Origin: Adiantum capillus-veneris
Taxonomy: Eukaryota > Streptophyta > Polypodiopsida > Polypodiales > Pteridaceae
Reading direction: 5' to 3'
Length of the DNA stretch: 64,000 nucleotides
NCBI GenBank assembly: GCA_014529385.2
Contig: CM043945.1
Span: forward strand, 92,429,112-92,493,111
Shown here: one piece after another, positions 11,531 to 21,016 of the stretch
Position numbering within the stretch: position 1 is the first letter of the stretch
Layout of the letters: each line of letters begins with the position of its first letter
Program-made: the position numbers and the translations under genes
Notes under the pieces: generated by a model
What the model saw: the letters and a program-made list of their open reading frames with translations, nothing else
Told to the model about the DNA's origin: nothing
Databases searched by the model: none

Positions 11531-12540
11531 GCCTTCCGTCTCGAGCGTGAGGCCAAACTTTTGCTCGCACAGGATTTGCAAAGTGCCATTTGGCATTCAA
11601 TAGCTTCTACTGTTCATTTCAAATTTACACACGACATAAACGACCCAACCAACGAGCAAGCGTCTCAAATAATAATTCAGTTTGGCATTGGCCCCCTCTC
11701 TCACTCTCCCACCGGCACAAGGGAGAGAAGTCAGTCGGCCGCGATGTGATTCGCAACGTCTTACAAAGTTGGATTCAAACCAGGTTAAAAGAGCCAATTT
11801 AGCTACAATTTGTGTAAAGCTAAACATTTTTAATATTTTTGGAAAGATTTTGCAAATCAAATCATTTTGAAATTCAAACATTTTTTGTGGAGTAAGTACT
11901 GAATGAATCAAAAAGATGAGGAAAATACAAGAACCCCTAAAGAAGGATAGGGGTAATCATGTCTGTTACAGGAGTGCATACTAAAGTATAGGAGATACAT
12001 CAAAATAGGAGTGAAGAGAAATATCTTAAGATCAAATACATTCTATACTAAGCTCAGATGTAACCCTCTGTCGTTCTTCGGCTTGAGCTTGAGGCTTATT
12101 TGTATATCTGTTGGTGACTTTATAATACAATCACCCACAATTGTGAATTCTGGAGAAAAAAAAAATGATCAAAAACATTATGGAGGGCTCATAGAAGGAG
12201 AGAATGATTACTCTCCATATTTGCCATCTAAGGGTTCTTTGTAGGTCTTTAACTTCCATCACTATAAACCATAGATTCCTAGCCTCAATGCTTAGAGAGA
12301 TTAGCCCTCATAAGAGTTGGACGTAATTTTTTGGCGTGCATTTTTTGGCGAGCGCTTTTTTAAAATCCAACGAGCAGATTCCAAGAAGATTTTTTCTCCC
12401 TTCTTAACTTTATTCACTCTCTCTCTCAAACACACACACACAGGTATATGTGTGCTTTGATGATGGTTGTATGTGTGTTAAAAAAAAAGTGGTAAATGAT
12501 TCTATCACTATACCACCCAAGCTTCTTCTCCATCATCATC
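11109..12540. other. non-genic stretch with short (GA)n/(CT)n arrays
   Basis: Includes (GA)n at about 11259-11282 and 11410-11422, and (CT)n at 11497-11527. Small frames are composed mainly of the repeats. A CACAATTGTGA motif followed by an A run at about 12136-12165 resembles the one near 1300-1340. Confidence 0.5.
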
Positions 12541-12542
12541 TG

Positions 12543-12544
<2 letters not shown>

Positions 12545-12580
<36 letters not shown>
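12545..12580. repeat. (CT)n microsatellite
   Basis: Perfect CT run of about 36 bp. Confidence 0.95.
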
Positions 12581-12583
<3 letters not shown>

Positions 12584-12973
12584 CTCAAACATTCATTATT
12601 TATAAATCTCTCTTTGTCATTATCCTTTCACTCATACATGCGACTTGTCTTCTCAAATGTTGTGATATATGTTAGGCAACAAGATTGACCACCAACGCGA
12701 TAAGTGTCTTTCTATTTTGTCACACTTGTGAGCACTCGTACACATGCAACAAATCAATTTCAATGGTTCACACTCTATAATAATGAAATTCGATTTTGAA
12801 CAACATTTAAAGACTGCAATAAAAACACCACAGACTGTTATTAAAAGGGTTTAAAGTTCAAAACTTAAAACAACAACTACAATAAGATAGATATAGAGAA
12901 AAAAACAGTACAATATGCTAATATGGTGTCAAAGCCTTACTTCCACAACATTGACGAGGAAAGGTGAGATCTA

Positions 12974-12974
12974 G

Positions 12975-13006
<32 letters not shown>

Positions 13007-13007
13007 G
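12974..13007. repeat. (GTT)n trinucleotide repeat
   Basis: About eleven GTT units. In one minus-strand reading it would encode polyglutamine directly downstream of the fragment at 13064-13250, but no continuous gene was established. Confidence 0.95.
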
Positions 13008-13063
13008 GCTATTCCTTGCACAGCAATGTATGCCATCCACACTTCTACCCAAGCCTCCACGTG

Positions 13064-13250
13064 TCATTCAAAGGATGTACACTCCTGTAGGGTGCAAAAA
13101 CCATGTACCCCCCAAATCATACTTGCATTGTTGGCTAGTGCAGCAACTTGATCAATATCCCCTTTGGTTGGAGGTGCATTGAAATCAAGGTTTTGCATGG
13201 CGTTGAATATAGATCTTGTGGCCTCGTCAATTGCACGAAGAGAGTCTGTG
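13064..13250 (-). pseudogene. unidentified exon-like fragment
   Basis: A minus-strand frame reads like an ordinary soluble protein (ATRSIFNAMQNLDFNAPP, then TKGDIDQVAALANNASMIWG). Unlike its neighbours, its composition is not driven by repeats. A good acceptor (TACACAG|ACTCTC) begins it near 13247. No family is recognised. It may be one exon carried by a mobile element or the remnant of a gene. Confidence 0.3.
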
Positions 13251-13300
13251 TAGTTGTGTGCCAAAATAACCTATGAGACCAAACTGTTACAAAAAATGTG

Positions 13301-13305
<5 letters not shown>

Positions 13306-13340
<35 letters not shown>
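13306..13340. repeat. (GA)n microsatellite
   Basis: Perfect GA run of about 35 bp. Confidence 0.95.
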
Positions 13341-13346
<6 letters not shown>

Positions 13347-13360
13347 TCGAACAAAATGAC

Positions 13361-13700
13361 TTGTTATATTAACGTCTTCAAAAGGCCAAAATCAACTATG
13401 TGTCCAAACTGTCACAAAACTGTGAATCTGATACCATGTCTGGGTGCTAAAGACTAGAATAAAAATACTACTACTACTACTAGAATCCATCCTCATTTGC
13501 ACTCTAGATATCGAGAGAGTATGGCTCAAATCCTCTGTTGTACTCTCTGCTACGTAGCCCCATAGCTACATAGCCGTCTGGATCTCCACAGCTCTTGTGG
13601 TTGACCGAGAGAGAAATAAAATGAAATGAAATGTTATATTAAAGTCTTCAAAAGGCCAAAATGACCTATGAGACCAAAGGGTTACAATGTGTTGAATCTG
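13361..13700. repeat. diverged direct repeat, period about 271 bp
   Basis: GTTATATTAA.GTCTTCAAAAGGCCAAAAT occurs at about 13361 and 13632, followed in both by a degenerate CTATG..CCAAA..GTTACAA..TGTG.ATCTGATAC. A third weaker start is seen at about 13260. The phrase CATGGTATCAGA on the minus strand near 13430 resembles part of a copia primer site, so this may be retroelement debris. Confidence 0.55.
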
Positions 13701-13784
13701 ATACAAAGTTAGAGTGACAAAATGATAAAATGATAAGATAAAAGTACTATGGGATCCTAAACTGGTAGGCGTGAACTAAGCAGA

Positions 13785-13989
13785 GAGAGAGGGAGGGGGA
13801 GAGAGAGAGAGAGGGGGGGGGGGGGGGGGGGACACACACACAAACACACATAGAGAGACAAAGAGTTGAAAATGAACTGAGTTTGAAGGGTACTTACACA
13901 CATACACGTGTGCATGCTACACAACCACACACAAACACACACACACACACACACACACAGAGGGAGGGGAGAGAGAGAGAGAGGGAGGG

Positions 13990-14016
<27 letters not shown>
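13785..14016. repeat. purine and CA-rich simple-sequence cluster with G19 run
   Basis: GA arrays, an uninterrupted run of 19 G at 13813-13831, CA arrays and further GA arrays alternate here. The long Ser-Leu and Cys-Val frames on the minus strand are repeat artefacts. Confidence 0.9.
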
Positions 14017-14020
<4 letters not shown>

Positions 14021-14190
14021 AAAATACCAAAGTGAATAAAATTATAGGTGAGTGAGATAAAGAGAGAGACAACAATGAAATGAGTAATGGTAATGTGCTC
14101 AGAGAGAAGAAAAAGACCAAAGTGAATAAAATTATAGGTGAGTGAGATAAAGAGAGAGACAACAATGAAATGAGTAATGATAATGTGCTC
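14011..14190. repeat. tandem duplication, 90 bp x 2
   Basis: 14011-14100 and 14101-14190 are the same 90 bp with two visible differences. The unit begins in a GA-rich patch, so slippage or unequal exchange at the neighbouring GA array is a likely cause. Ninety bases equal 30 codons, which explains the 30-residue repeat in a minus-strand frame; not considered coding. Confidence 0.95.
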
Positions 14191-14269
14191 AAAAGAGTAC
14201 ATCCATGTGCCCCAAGGCTAGATTAAAAATAAGAGAGAGAGAGAGAGGGAGAGACATAGGGAGAGTTAA

Positions 14270-14473
14270 ATGTGAGTAACAATTCCATCCAAAGATGTAG
14301 ATTTTAATGTCATAGAGAGGGTTTCCAAAGATCTCGGGCTTGATGTAAATGCCTAGAGCAATTCCAATAGACCTTAGAGGTTCTTGAGCAGTCTTGAAAA
14401 TCAAGGCATGATACTCAAAAGGCAATCCCAAGAGAGCCTTCATACTGAACCAAGATGGGATCTTTGTCTTCAC
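14270..14473 (-). pseudogene. DUF4283-like fragment
   Basis: A minus-strand frame includes KTKIPSWFSMKALLGLPFEY, then GIALGIYIKPEIFGNPLYDI. Its pattern of a stretch ending in W, a G-L-P-x-E-Y turn and a later G-x-I-K-P-E resembles the domain found in plant LINE-associated and zinc-knuckle proteins (DUF4283). It is short, no neighbouring domain was found, and downstream it dissolves into a GA repeat. Confidence 0.3.
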
Positions 14474-15007
14474 CCTAATAAGGAAGAGGTTTTTAGGGTC
14501 CTGTCTATGGAAGTATTGAAAGATCTATTTAATGATAGGCCCTCCAAATCTAGCTATGATATTCCAGTGATAATTAACATAACCAGTTTGTCAATCTCAT
14601 ACGAATAGTTTCAAAAAACTCCAAGGATATTATAAGTGCCCTGATGTATGAAATTCAAGAGGGAATTTGGATAATCAACATCTTATTCTTAACAATAAGA
14701 TAAAACACACGATTGTTCTATACATCATGCCGAGTTTGAAAATTGTGGGAGGAGATGATGTCCCAAAGAGGCAAGGACTGATCTGTTTTTCATATGATGC
14801 GAATTGAGGGCTTCTCTCCTGATGCAATTACATATGCATTACAATTCAAAATAATCCATAGTTTGATCACCAAAAGGTGACCACATGGATAGAAGATCAC
14901 ATGAAACCATTATAGATTTCAAAAAGGGTTGAATAGAGAGAATAACACATGTGATTGAAAGATCCAGTACTGCTTCCGAACCCTATAAATTTTAGATATA
15001 GAGTGAA

Positions 15008-15010
<3 letters not shown>
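14474..15010. other. non-genic stretch
   Basis: No recognised feature. A minus-strand frame that runs through 14919-15443 owes its middle to the GA array and overlaps the better frame on the plus strand. Confidence 0.4.

Positions 15011-15053
<43 letters not shown>
15011..15053. repeat. (GA)n microsatellite
   Basis: Perfect GA run of about 42 bp, 150 bp upstream of the frame at 15198. Confidence 0.95.
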
Positions 15054-15062
<9 letters not shown>

Positions 15063-15197
15063 CGGGGAGAGAGAGGGATGGGAAATAGACCTAGAAACAG
15101 ACTTATTTAAAGAGACATATTGTAAAGTCAAGTTTTGTGGATGAAATCCTAGAGCAACTACACTTACAATGTCTCTTTTTTTTTTCTTAGGAACTTT

Positions 15198-15671
15198 ATG
15201 GCACCTAGGGTATCTGTTGAATGTTTTGGTCATGGACTGGAAGCGATGGCAATAGTAATGGATCATATAATGATTCACTACTCTCCGGAAAACAAAGCTG
15301 ACTTCTTTCAAAGCATTGTTCGAGGTTTCTTTTCGGGTGCTACTATAGAAGAAGCTTGGAGAACCTACGACCGCACTTCCATGACTCGAGATGGAACACC
15401 CTTTCACCAGGTGTTTGTCAGAATCCAGAGTGATCCCAGTCAATGGTTTCGCAACCTACACCTTTTGCAAATTCGAGTAAAGATGGGATACTCAGATGCG
15501 CTCTACCTTGATTCTGAGTTAGGTTGTTGTTCTATATCTGAAGTTTATAGCAAAAGTAATGTGCTAAAGAGCATTGTAGGACCTGATAAGATAGAGAATC
15601 ATAAGGAGCCTATTTTCAAGCGTCCCAGTGCTAAACTCTCTTTTCCCATTTTCAAATGTAGATGGAGTTGA
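15198..15671 (+). CDS. unidentified protein, 157 codons
   Basis: The frame begins ATGGCACCTAGGGTATCTG directly after a strong pyrimidine tract and acceptor (TTTTTTTTTCTTAG|GAACTTT), so it may be an exon and not a gene start. The product is soluble-looking, with HYSPENKADFFQSIVRGFFS and later a Q-W-F-R-N-L-H-L-L-Q segment. No family, signal peptide or membrane segment is recognised. It lies about 1.2 kb upstream of the Helitron domain on the same strand and could be cargo or an accessory frame. Codon use is unlike the surrounding repeats, which argues for real coding history. Confidence 0.4.
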   Translation: MAPRVSVECFGHGLEAMAIVMDHIMIHYSPENKADFFQSIVRGFFSGATIEEAWRTYDRTSMTRDGTPFHQVFVRIQSDPSQWFRNLHLLQIRVKMGYSDALYLDSELGCCSISEVYSKSNVLKSIVGPDKIENHKEPIFKRPSAKLSFPIFKCRWS

Positions 15672-15928
15672 TCATGTATTGAGCAAAACTTTTATCTACT
15701 GAACAAAAGTGATTCATGAGAATTTTGGTTTGTTTTCCACTTCTCATGCAATCCTTTGTTGTTGTTCACATCTAGATAGAGATGATGTATTATTTTGATT
15801 CTAAAATAGCAAGCACTTAAAAAGTGAATATTCTACGAGGGTTATTTTTTAATTTACAAGCATTCAAACCTTCTCTTTGGTTGTCACATTTCTCTTTACA
15901 ACCACTGAAGTTTTTTGTGTACAGTAAA

Positions 15929-16674
15929 ATGGAGATTAGTTGTGCCATTCCATTGGCTATTGCAAGCAACGACTTGATATCTTCTGGGATAGCTGTAAGT
16001 GCATTAGCGGGTGAAGAGGAGATACTGTCATCTCTTCCTACTATTCGCAATGTGCGTGCAGCAAAGAGAGCAGCTCGAAATGTCGGGAGGAATAGTGCAT
16101 CTGCTAATGAACGGGAGATACTTTCATCTCTTCGTATTCGAAATGTGCTTGCGGAAAAGAGAGCAGCTCAAAATGTCAAGTGGAATTCTAAGAAGCAAAT
16201 TATTGAAACCTTGCTAGAGATCAAAGCCTCCTGCAATAGGATGGAGACAATGCAAACCAATGTCTTGGATGTGGTTGAAAATTTAAGCTCTGCATTGGAG
16301 ATTGAAAGTGGGATACTATGGAAATTGCGAGAAGAGACAAAAGCATCAAACTTGCAGAGACTAGAGACTGAGGCATACATGAAACTTTTCAAAGTTGAGG
16401 ATTCTCAAAAGATGATATTGGCATCTATTGAGAATCTTCGAAAGGAGGCTTTGCGGAGTCGACGTGAATCAAAAGGACGAATGCAAGACAATAATCTATG
16501 ACAAATCGTGCCAAGATTGAGAAGTATCGTCAACAAGCTCGGTGCTTTGACAAAGGTTCAAAGTGTAAGACTTTCAGATATCCGAGCTACCTCAAATAAA
16601 TTAAGTGCTTTGGCTAGATTAGTTCGACCAAAGCAGCGTCAAGTAGTCCCTATCAACAGTGTCAAATGTATCTA
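15929..16674 (+). CDS. unidentified helical protein with internal 32-residue repeat and one in-frame TGA
   Basis: From ATG 15929 the frame runs to TGA at 16499-16501, then continues open in the same frame to TAA near 16672 (about 248 codons in all). Residues about 31-94 hold two copies of a 32-codon unit beginning E-I-L-S-S-L, then I-R-N-V, then E/A-K-R-A-A-x-N-V. The DNA copies start at 16019 and 16115, 96 bp apart. The rest is rich in Leu, Glu, Lys and Arg and looks like a coiled coil. The frame is also open upstream to 15824. It may be an N-terminal or accessory frame of the Helitron downstream, or a captured gene. The TGA suggests decay, or an intron that I cannot place. Confidence 0.4.
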
Positions 16675-16908
16675 ATCCTACTAATGGTAGAAATATGTAA
16701 TGTTATGTTGTATCTTCATCAAATTGTACTTTTTAATTGAGTCACTATCAATGTGTCAAATGTATTTAGTTTAGAGGATATAATTAGATGTTCCTTTTTA
16801 TATCGATTTTCTATTATGCATAAGAATGTCCTTTTAGTGATTGATCAAAATCATAGTAAGTATATTATATTTATAATATGAGATCTATTTGCACTTGATT
16901 TCATAGAT

Positions 16909-18774
16909 GGTATCTGGACCACGTATATTATCACCTGGTCATGCACGACGTAGTTGACTGTGTGATGATTCGCGAAAGGCGAGGCGGCAAATAGCACGAG
17001 AGAGAACAAGGCATTCACTGCAAAGTACTATTAAAACTTTATTGGAGTGCAATGAAAGGCAGAGCATCCATGATGTACATGAAGGAAACTCTGAAGCCAT
17101 GAATGTTGGGACAACAATGAACATAGTAGAGGGAAACTATTCTAAAGTAGAAAAGCATTGTCTGTCCATCCGCTTTGAATATCCAATGTCTCTCCTTTTA
17201 CATCACAAGTCTATAGCACCAGTTCTATCCAAAAAGTGTGTGTTGCACAACTTAGGAAGCTTAGATTTTGTTTGCTCCGATGTGGAGCAAAGGCATGGAA
17301 GGACGAAGGAAAGACTATCCAAACATTTGTGGGTAAATATTGTTGCTCTGATGGAAGAGTTCGACTACTTCCTTTGAATGAGCCACCAAATGAATTGAAA
17401 GATTTGATGAGCTCAACCACAACAAAAGTAGACGGTTCTTACAAAACATTCGGGGATATAATAATGCATTGGCATTTGTGTCTCTTGGTGCCTGTATCGA
17501 TGAGACTATTAATTATGGTGGGAGAGGTGTATACACTTTTAAGGTTCATGGCTCTGTCTATCATAGCGTTGGTTCTTTAGCGCCTGCTGAAGGACAAAAT
17601 GAAGTTCCACGCTTTGCATAATTATATTTTTTTGATACCGAACATGAGTTGAGCAACAAATTGCATCATGTTTCAAATTTAGATCGTAGTATTCTAGAGT
17701 GTTTACAATTGATGATGCATAGAGTAAATCCCTATGCAAATGCTCTACGATTTGTTGCTTCTTTGTCTGGAGATGCTATTGTACCCAATATGAGGATGGT
17801 TATTGCGGAGCATCGTTGTGATGGTTGGCAATATCTTGCTCCAAGGGGTTCGGAGGTTGTTGCAATTATGCCAGGACAAGGGGATGATAGAAATATTGGC
17901 TATCGCGACATTGTACTGAATTTTCAACACGGGGGCTTGAAAAGAATCTCCAGCATGCATCGAGCTTACATGTCCTTATTGTATGTTTTATTATTTCCAA
18001 GTGGAGAGGATGGGTGGCATCTTTATTTACAGACTACCGATGGAAAAAAAATGAGTCAAAAGCAATACTATGTCTATCGCTTACAAATAAGAGATGATAC
18101 CGTGGAGTGTCTTCTTCGAGGGGGTAGGCTATTACAACAGTATGTCGTGGATGCTTATAGTACTCTAGAGGAGTCACGGCTTTTGTGGATGCGAAATAAC
18201 CAAAAAAAAATTCGTGGTGAAGTGTACCAAGGATTGGTTGACATGGTTGAGGCTAGAGATGGCTTAGAGAGGACTGAAGGTCAAAATGTTGGCTGTATAA
18301 TTATTTTGCCTTCATCTTTTGTTGGAGGTCCAAGATATATGTGCCAACTATTTCAAGATGCAATGGCAATTGTTCGTAGTAGGGGTAAACCGGATCTCTT
18401 CATCACATTCACATGTAATCCACGATGGAAGGAAATAGATGATGCATTACTACCTGGACAAAGTGCTGTTGATCATCATGATCTGACTATACGAGTGTTT
18501 TATTAGAAGTTCCAAGATATGATGCATTTACTTATCAAGCAAGCCGTATTTGGGGAGGTGATTGGACATGTTTCAATGATTGAGTTTAAGAAGAGAGGTC
18601 TTCCTTATGCTCATATATTGTTGATACTTGCATCCGAATATAAACCCATAGATACATTACACTATGGCAAGTTGGTTTGTGCTGAGCTCCCTAACAAGAA
18701 TGTGTTTCCAGAATTATTTGATGTAGTGAGTCATTGTAATGTTCATGGGCCATGTGGTCCTTTGAACCCAAGTT
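16909..18774 (+). pseudogene. Helitron replication initiator (Helitron-like N-terminal domain), decayed and truncated
   Basis: Helitrons move by rolling-circle replication using a Rep endonuclease fused to a PIF1-type helicase. Here several frames in order match the plant N-terminal half: RFCLLRCGAKAWKD and EPPNELKDLM, then LAFVSLGACIDETINYGGRG (frame +1, 17460-17580), then 17649-18506 with AHRCDGW-like, LFPSGEDGWH, QKQYYVYRLQIRDD, VGGPRYMCQLFQDAMAIV and KPDLFITFTCNPRWKE. A TAG/TAA break near 18506 is followed by VIGHVSMIEFKKRGLPYAHI and HGPCGPLNPSL. Breaks include a frameshift near 17390, TAA near 17620 and TAG at about 18504. The HUH motif reads Y-A-H, its first His replaced by Tyr. The catalytic Tyr region and helicase are absent; a copia LTR begins at 18775. 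Ends of the Helitron (5'-TC, 3'-CTRR hairpin) were not found. Confidence 0.85.
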
Positions 18775-19310
18775 TGTAGAGTGCGCAGGTGATGGAGAAG
18801 ATAGGAAAGAAGACTACACACATACACCAACACACATCGAGACACACACACACAATCGTTACCCTGCAGCAGCCATTCAACGAGCTGCTCTTCTCTTCTT
18901 CTCTTTTGAACTATTATCCAAAGTATATTTACAACATAGTGTAGTCAGTGTCCAGCCGCCCATAGCACAATGGACATATTCTTTAACACTCCCCCTCAAG
19001 CTCAGAGTGAGCTTGCATATGATGGATTCCCAATGCTTCACGAAAGTAGCAAAACTTCTCCTTTCCAAGAGCTTTTGTGAATATATCCGCAACTTGATCA
19101 TTTGTCTTCACATACACCAAATCAATCTCATTTGCCAAAACTTTTTCTCTAATGAAGTGATAATGTACCTCAATGTGTTTAGTGTGAGCATGGTAGACTG
19201 GATTCTTTGCCAACATGATGCTGCTAATATTGCCACAATATATAATGACACTGTCAAGATAGTCAAAACCAAATTCTACCATAAGTACTCTCAACCATGA
19301 CTCTGCACCT
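18775..19310 (-). mobile_element. copia 3' end: RNase H tail, polypurine tract and 3' LTR
   Basis: On the minus strand, 19310-18998 encodes the end of a copia RNase H region (IIYCGNISSIMLAKNPVYHA, HYHFIREKVLANEIDLVYVK, QVADIFTKALG). It is followed by a stop, the polypurine tract CTTGAGGGGGAG (about 18989-19001) and an LTR of 214 bp at 18988-18775. The LTR begins TGTTAAAG and ends CTCTACA (TG...CA). The outer LTR end abuts the Helitron coding sequence, so the element jumped into the Helitron. The 5' part of the element is missing: at 19310/19311 the coding frame is cut and the truncated LTR of Gypsy-1 begins. Confidence 0.85.
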
Positions 19311-19884
19311 AAGAGGGATGGAGTATGCTTCTGCCGTCAGCGGTGTTTTGCTAATGCCGAGATGCCACGTGTTCGTCACTTTCGGAGCCGGTCGGGGCAT
19401 CCCTTCGGTGTCAATTTTCAATTCGTTGTTGCTTTCGGCTGCTTTTGGTCTTCTTTCTCCTTTTGTCGATGGTGGGCGTTCATTTTCTTCTTCGCTTTAC
19501 GTGTTTGTGCATATGTGCTTATGTGTGCGTGTATGTACGTGTTGTGGATGTGAATGTGTAAGTAGGTACGTTTTTATGCGTGTAAGTGCTGTTGTGTGTG
19601 CGCAAAGCGTGTGGGTGTGTGTGTTTATAGTATATGGGTGAGAGAGACCGAGGGAGTGTAAGTGGGTATGTATATGGGGTTGTGTGTGTGTATGTGGGTG
19701 AGTGTGTGTCGGCAAGTATGTGTGTGGGAATGAAAGTGAATGAGAGATTTTATTTTTTTTACTTGCTGGTTCACCAACTACACAGAGAACGAGAGAGGGA
19801 GAGAGAGCGTGAGTGAAGCAGGTGAGGGGAGAGAGGGAGGAGAGGGTGAGGGAGAGGGAGTGTATGTGTGTGTGTGTGTATAAT

Positions 19885-19931
<47 letters not shown>

Positions 19932-19994
19932 TCTGAATGAGGGGGAGGGAGATAGTGAGCGAGAGATGGGGAGAGAGGGAGGGAGAGTGTGAGG

Positions 19995-20088
<94 letters not shown>

Positions 20089-20149
20089 TGAATGAGGGGG
20101 AGGGAGATAGTGAGCTAGAGATGGGGAGAGAGGGAGGGAGAGTGTGAGG

Positions 20150-20181
<32 letters not shown>

Positions 20182-20188
20182 GGTGGGT

Positions 20189-20278
<90 letters not shown>

Positions 20279-20736
20279 TCTACTTCTTCGGGCCTGGCTG
20301 TCGACAACGAGTTAGAGAGAGAGAGTCAACGGGGCCGAGAGACAGAGAGAGTTTGGGTGAGGGAGAGGGTGAGGGAGCATGTGGGCAAGGGTGGGGAGAG
20401 AGAGAGAGGGCCTATGCTTTGCGCATGCATGGTGGCCCCCTGTGGGTTGACGAATGAGAGGGAGAGAGATATTATCTTTAATTGTGCCCTATGGGTTGGG
20501 TCTGGCACATGACAGAAGAGAGAGGGTGAGTGTGAGTGAGGAGGGAGTGAGAGGGGGAGGGAGAGGGTGAGAGAGGGAGAGAGCTGAATAATGGATGAGG
20601 AAGGGAGAGAGAGATAGCTGAATAATGGTGCCCCCTTGAGCAGATGACGAACAAGAGAGATTTTGGCGGCTTGCAAACAAACGAGAGGGAGAGGAAGGGG
20701 TGGCGATAATGGAGGAGAGGAAGGGAGTGGTGCCGT

Positions 20737-20789
<53 letters not shown>

Positions 20790-20979
20790 GGACTGCACAT
20801 GCACGAGCAAGGGAGGGGAGGTGGCGCATGCAGGGAAGAGAGGAAAAAAACGTTTTTTTTCTTTATTTTCATTATTATTAAGCTTCTAGTTGGGGTTGGT
20901 TCTTGCGGCCGCGGCTTCGAAAGCCGGCCATCATTAGCCTCTGGGTGAGCTAGAGTGCGAGGCAGTTAACCCCGTGTCA
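19311..20979 (-). repeat. Gypsy-1 3' LTR, truncated
   Basis: Starts (minus strand) with TGACACGGGGTTAAC next to the polypurine tract and matches the 5' LTR down to the phrase AAGAGGGATGGAGTATG (plus strand). There homology ends abruptly at 19311 against copia sequence. About 820 bp of the expected 2.5 kb are missing. It is packed with GA arrays (19888-19926, 20029-20086, 20191-20276) and holds a 52-base G run. Confidence 0.85.
20737..20788 (+). repeat. poly(G) run, 52 nt
   Basis: Uninterrupted G from 20737 to 20788. The equivalent place in the sister LTR (about 33307-33312) has only six G. Frames across it translate as polyglycine or polyproline and are not genes. Confidence 0.95.
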
Positions 20980-21016
20980 TTATCCCTCCCCCAAAAGGTT
21001 AGGGGCATTTATGCCT

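Noticed and set aside
13894-14202. Hydrophobic minus-strand frame with a 30-residue repeat, membrane-protein-like
   Set aside because: The repeat is the 90 bp tandem duplication plus GA and CA arrays; hydrophobicity arises from CT-rich codons.
14919-15443. 174-codon minus-strand frame
   Set aside because: Its middle is a GA array and its right half overlaps the better plus-strand frame at 15198-15671.
19771-20307. Long minus-strand frame of Ser-Leu repeats (and plus-strand Arg-Glu frames in the same place, also at 32536-32991 and 46945-47471)
   Set aside because: These only translate the GA/CT dinucleotide arrays inside LTRs and LINE tails; any frame of such an array is open.
20326-20872. 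Polyproline and polyglycine frames
   Set aside because: Produced by the 52-base G run within a gypsy LTR; the flanks show no protein character.
19311-20979. Independent 1.4-1.7 kb repeat family present twice (19311-20979 and 32081-33510)
   Set aside because: The polypurine tract next to the right end of the first copy and the primer site beside 31019 show both are LTR sequence of one gypsy element.
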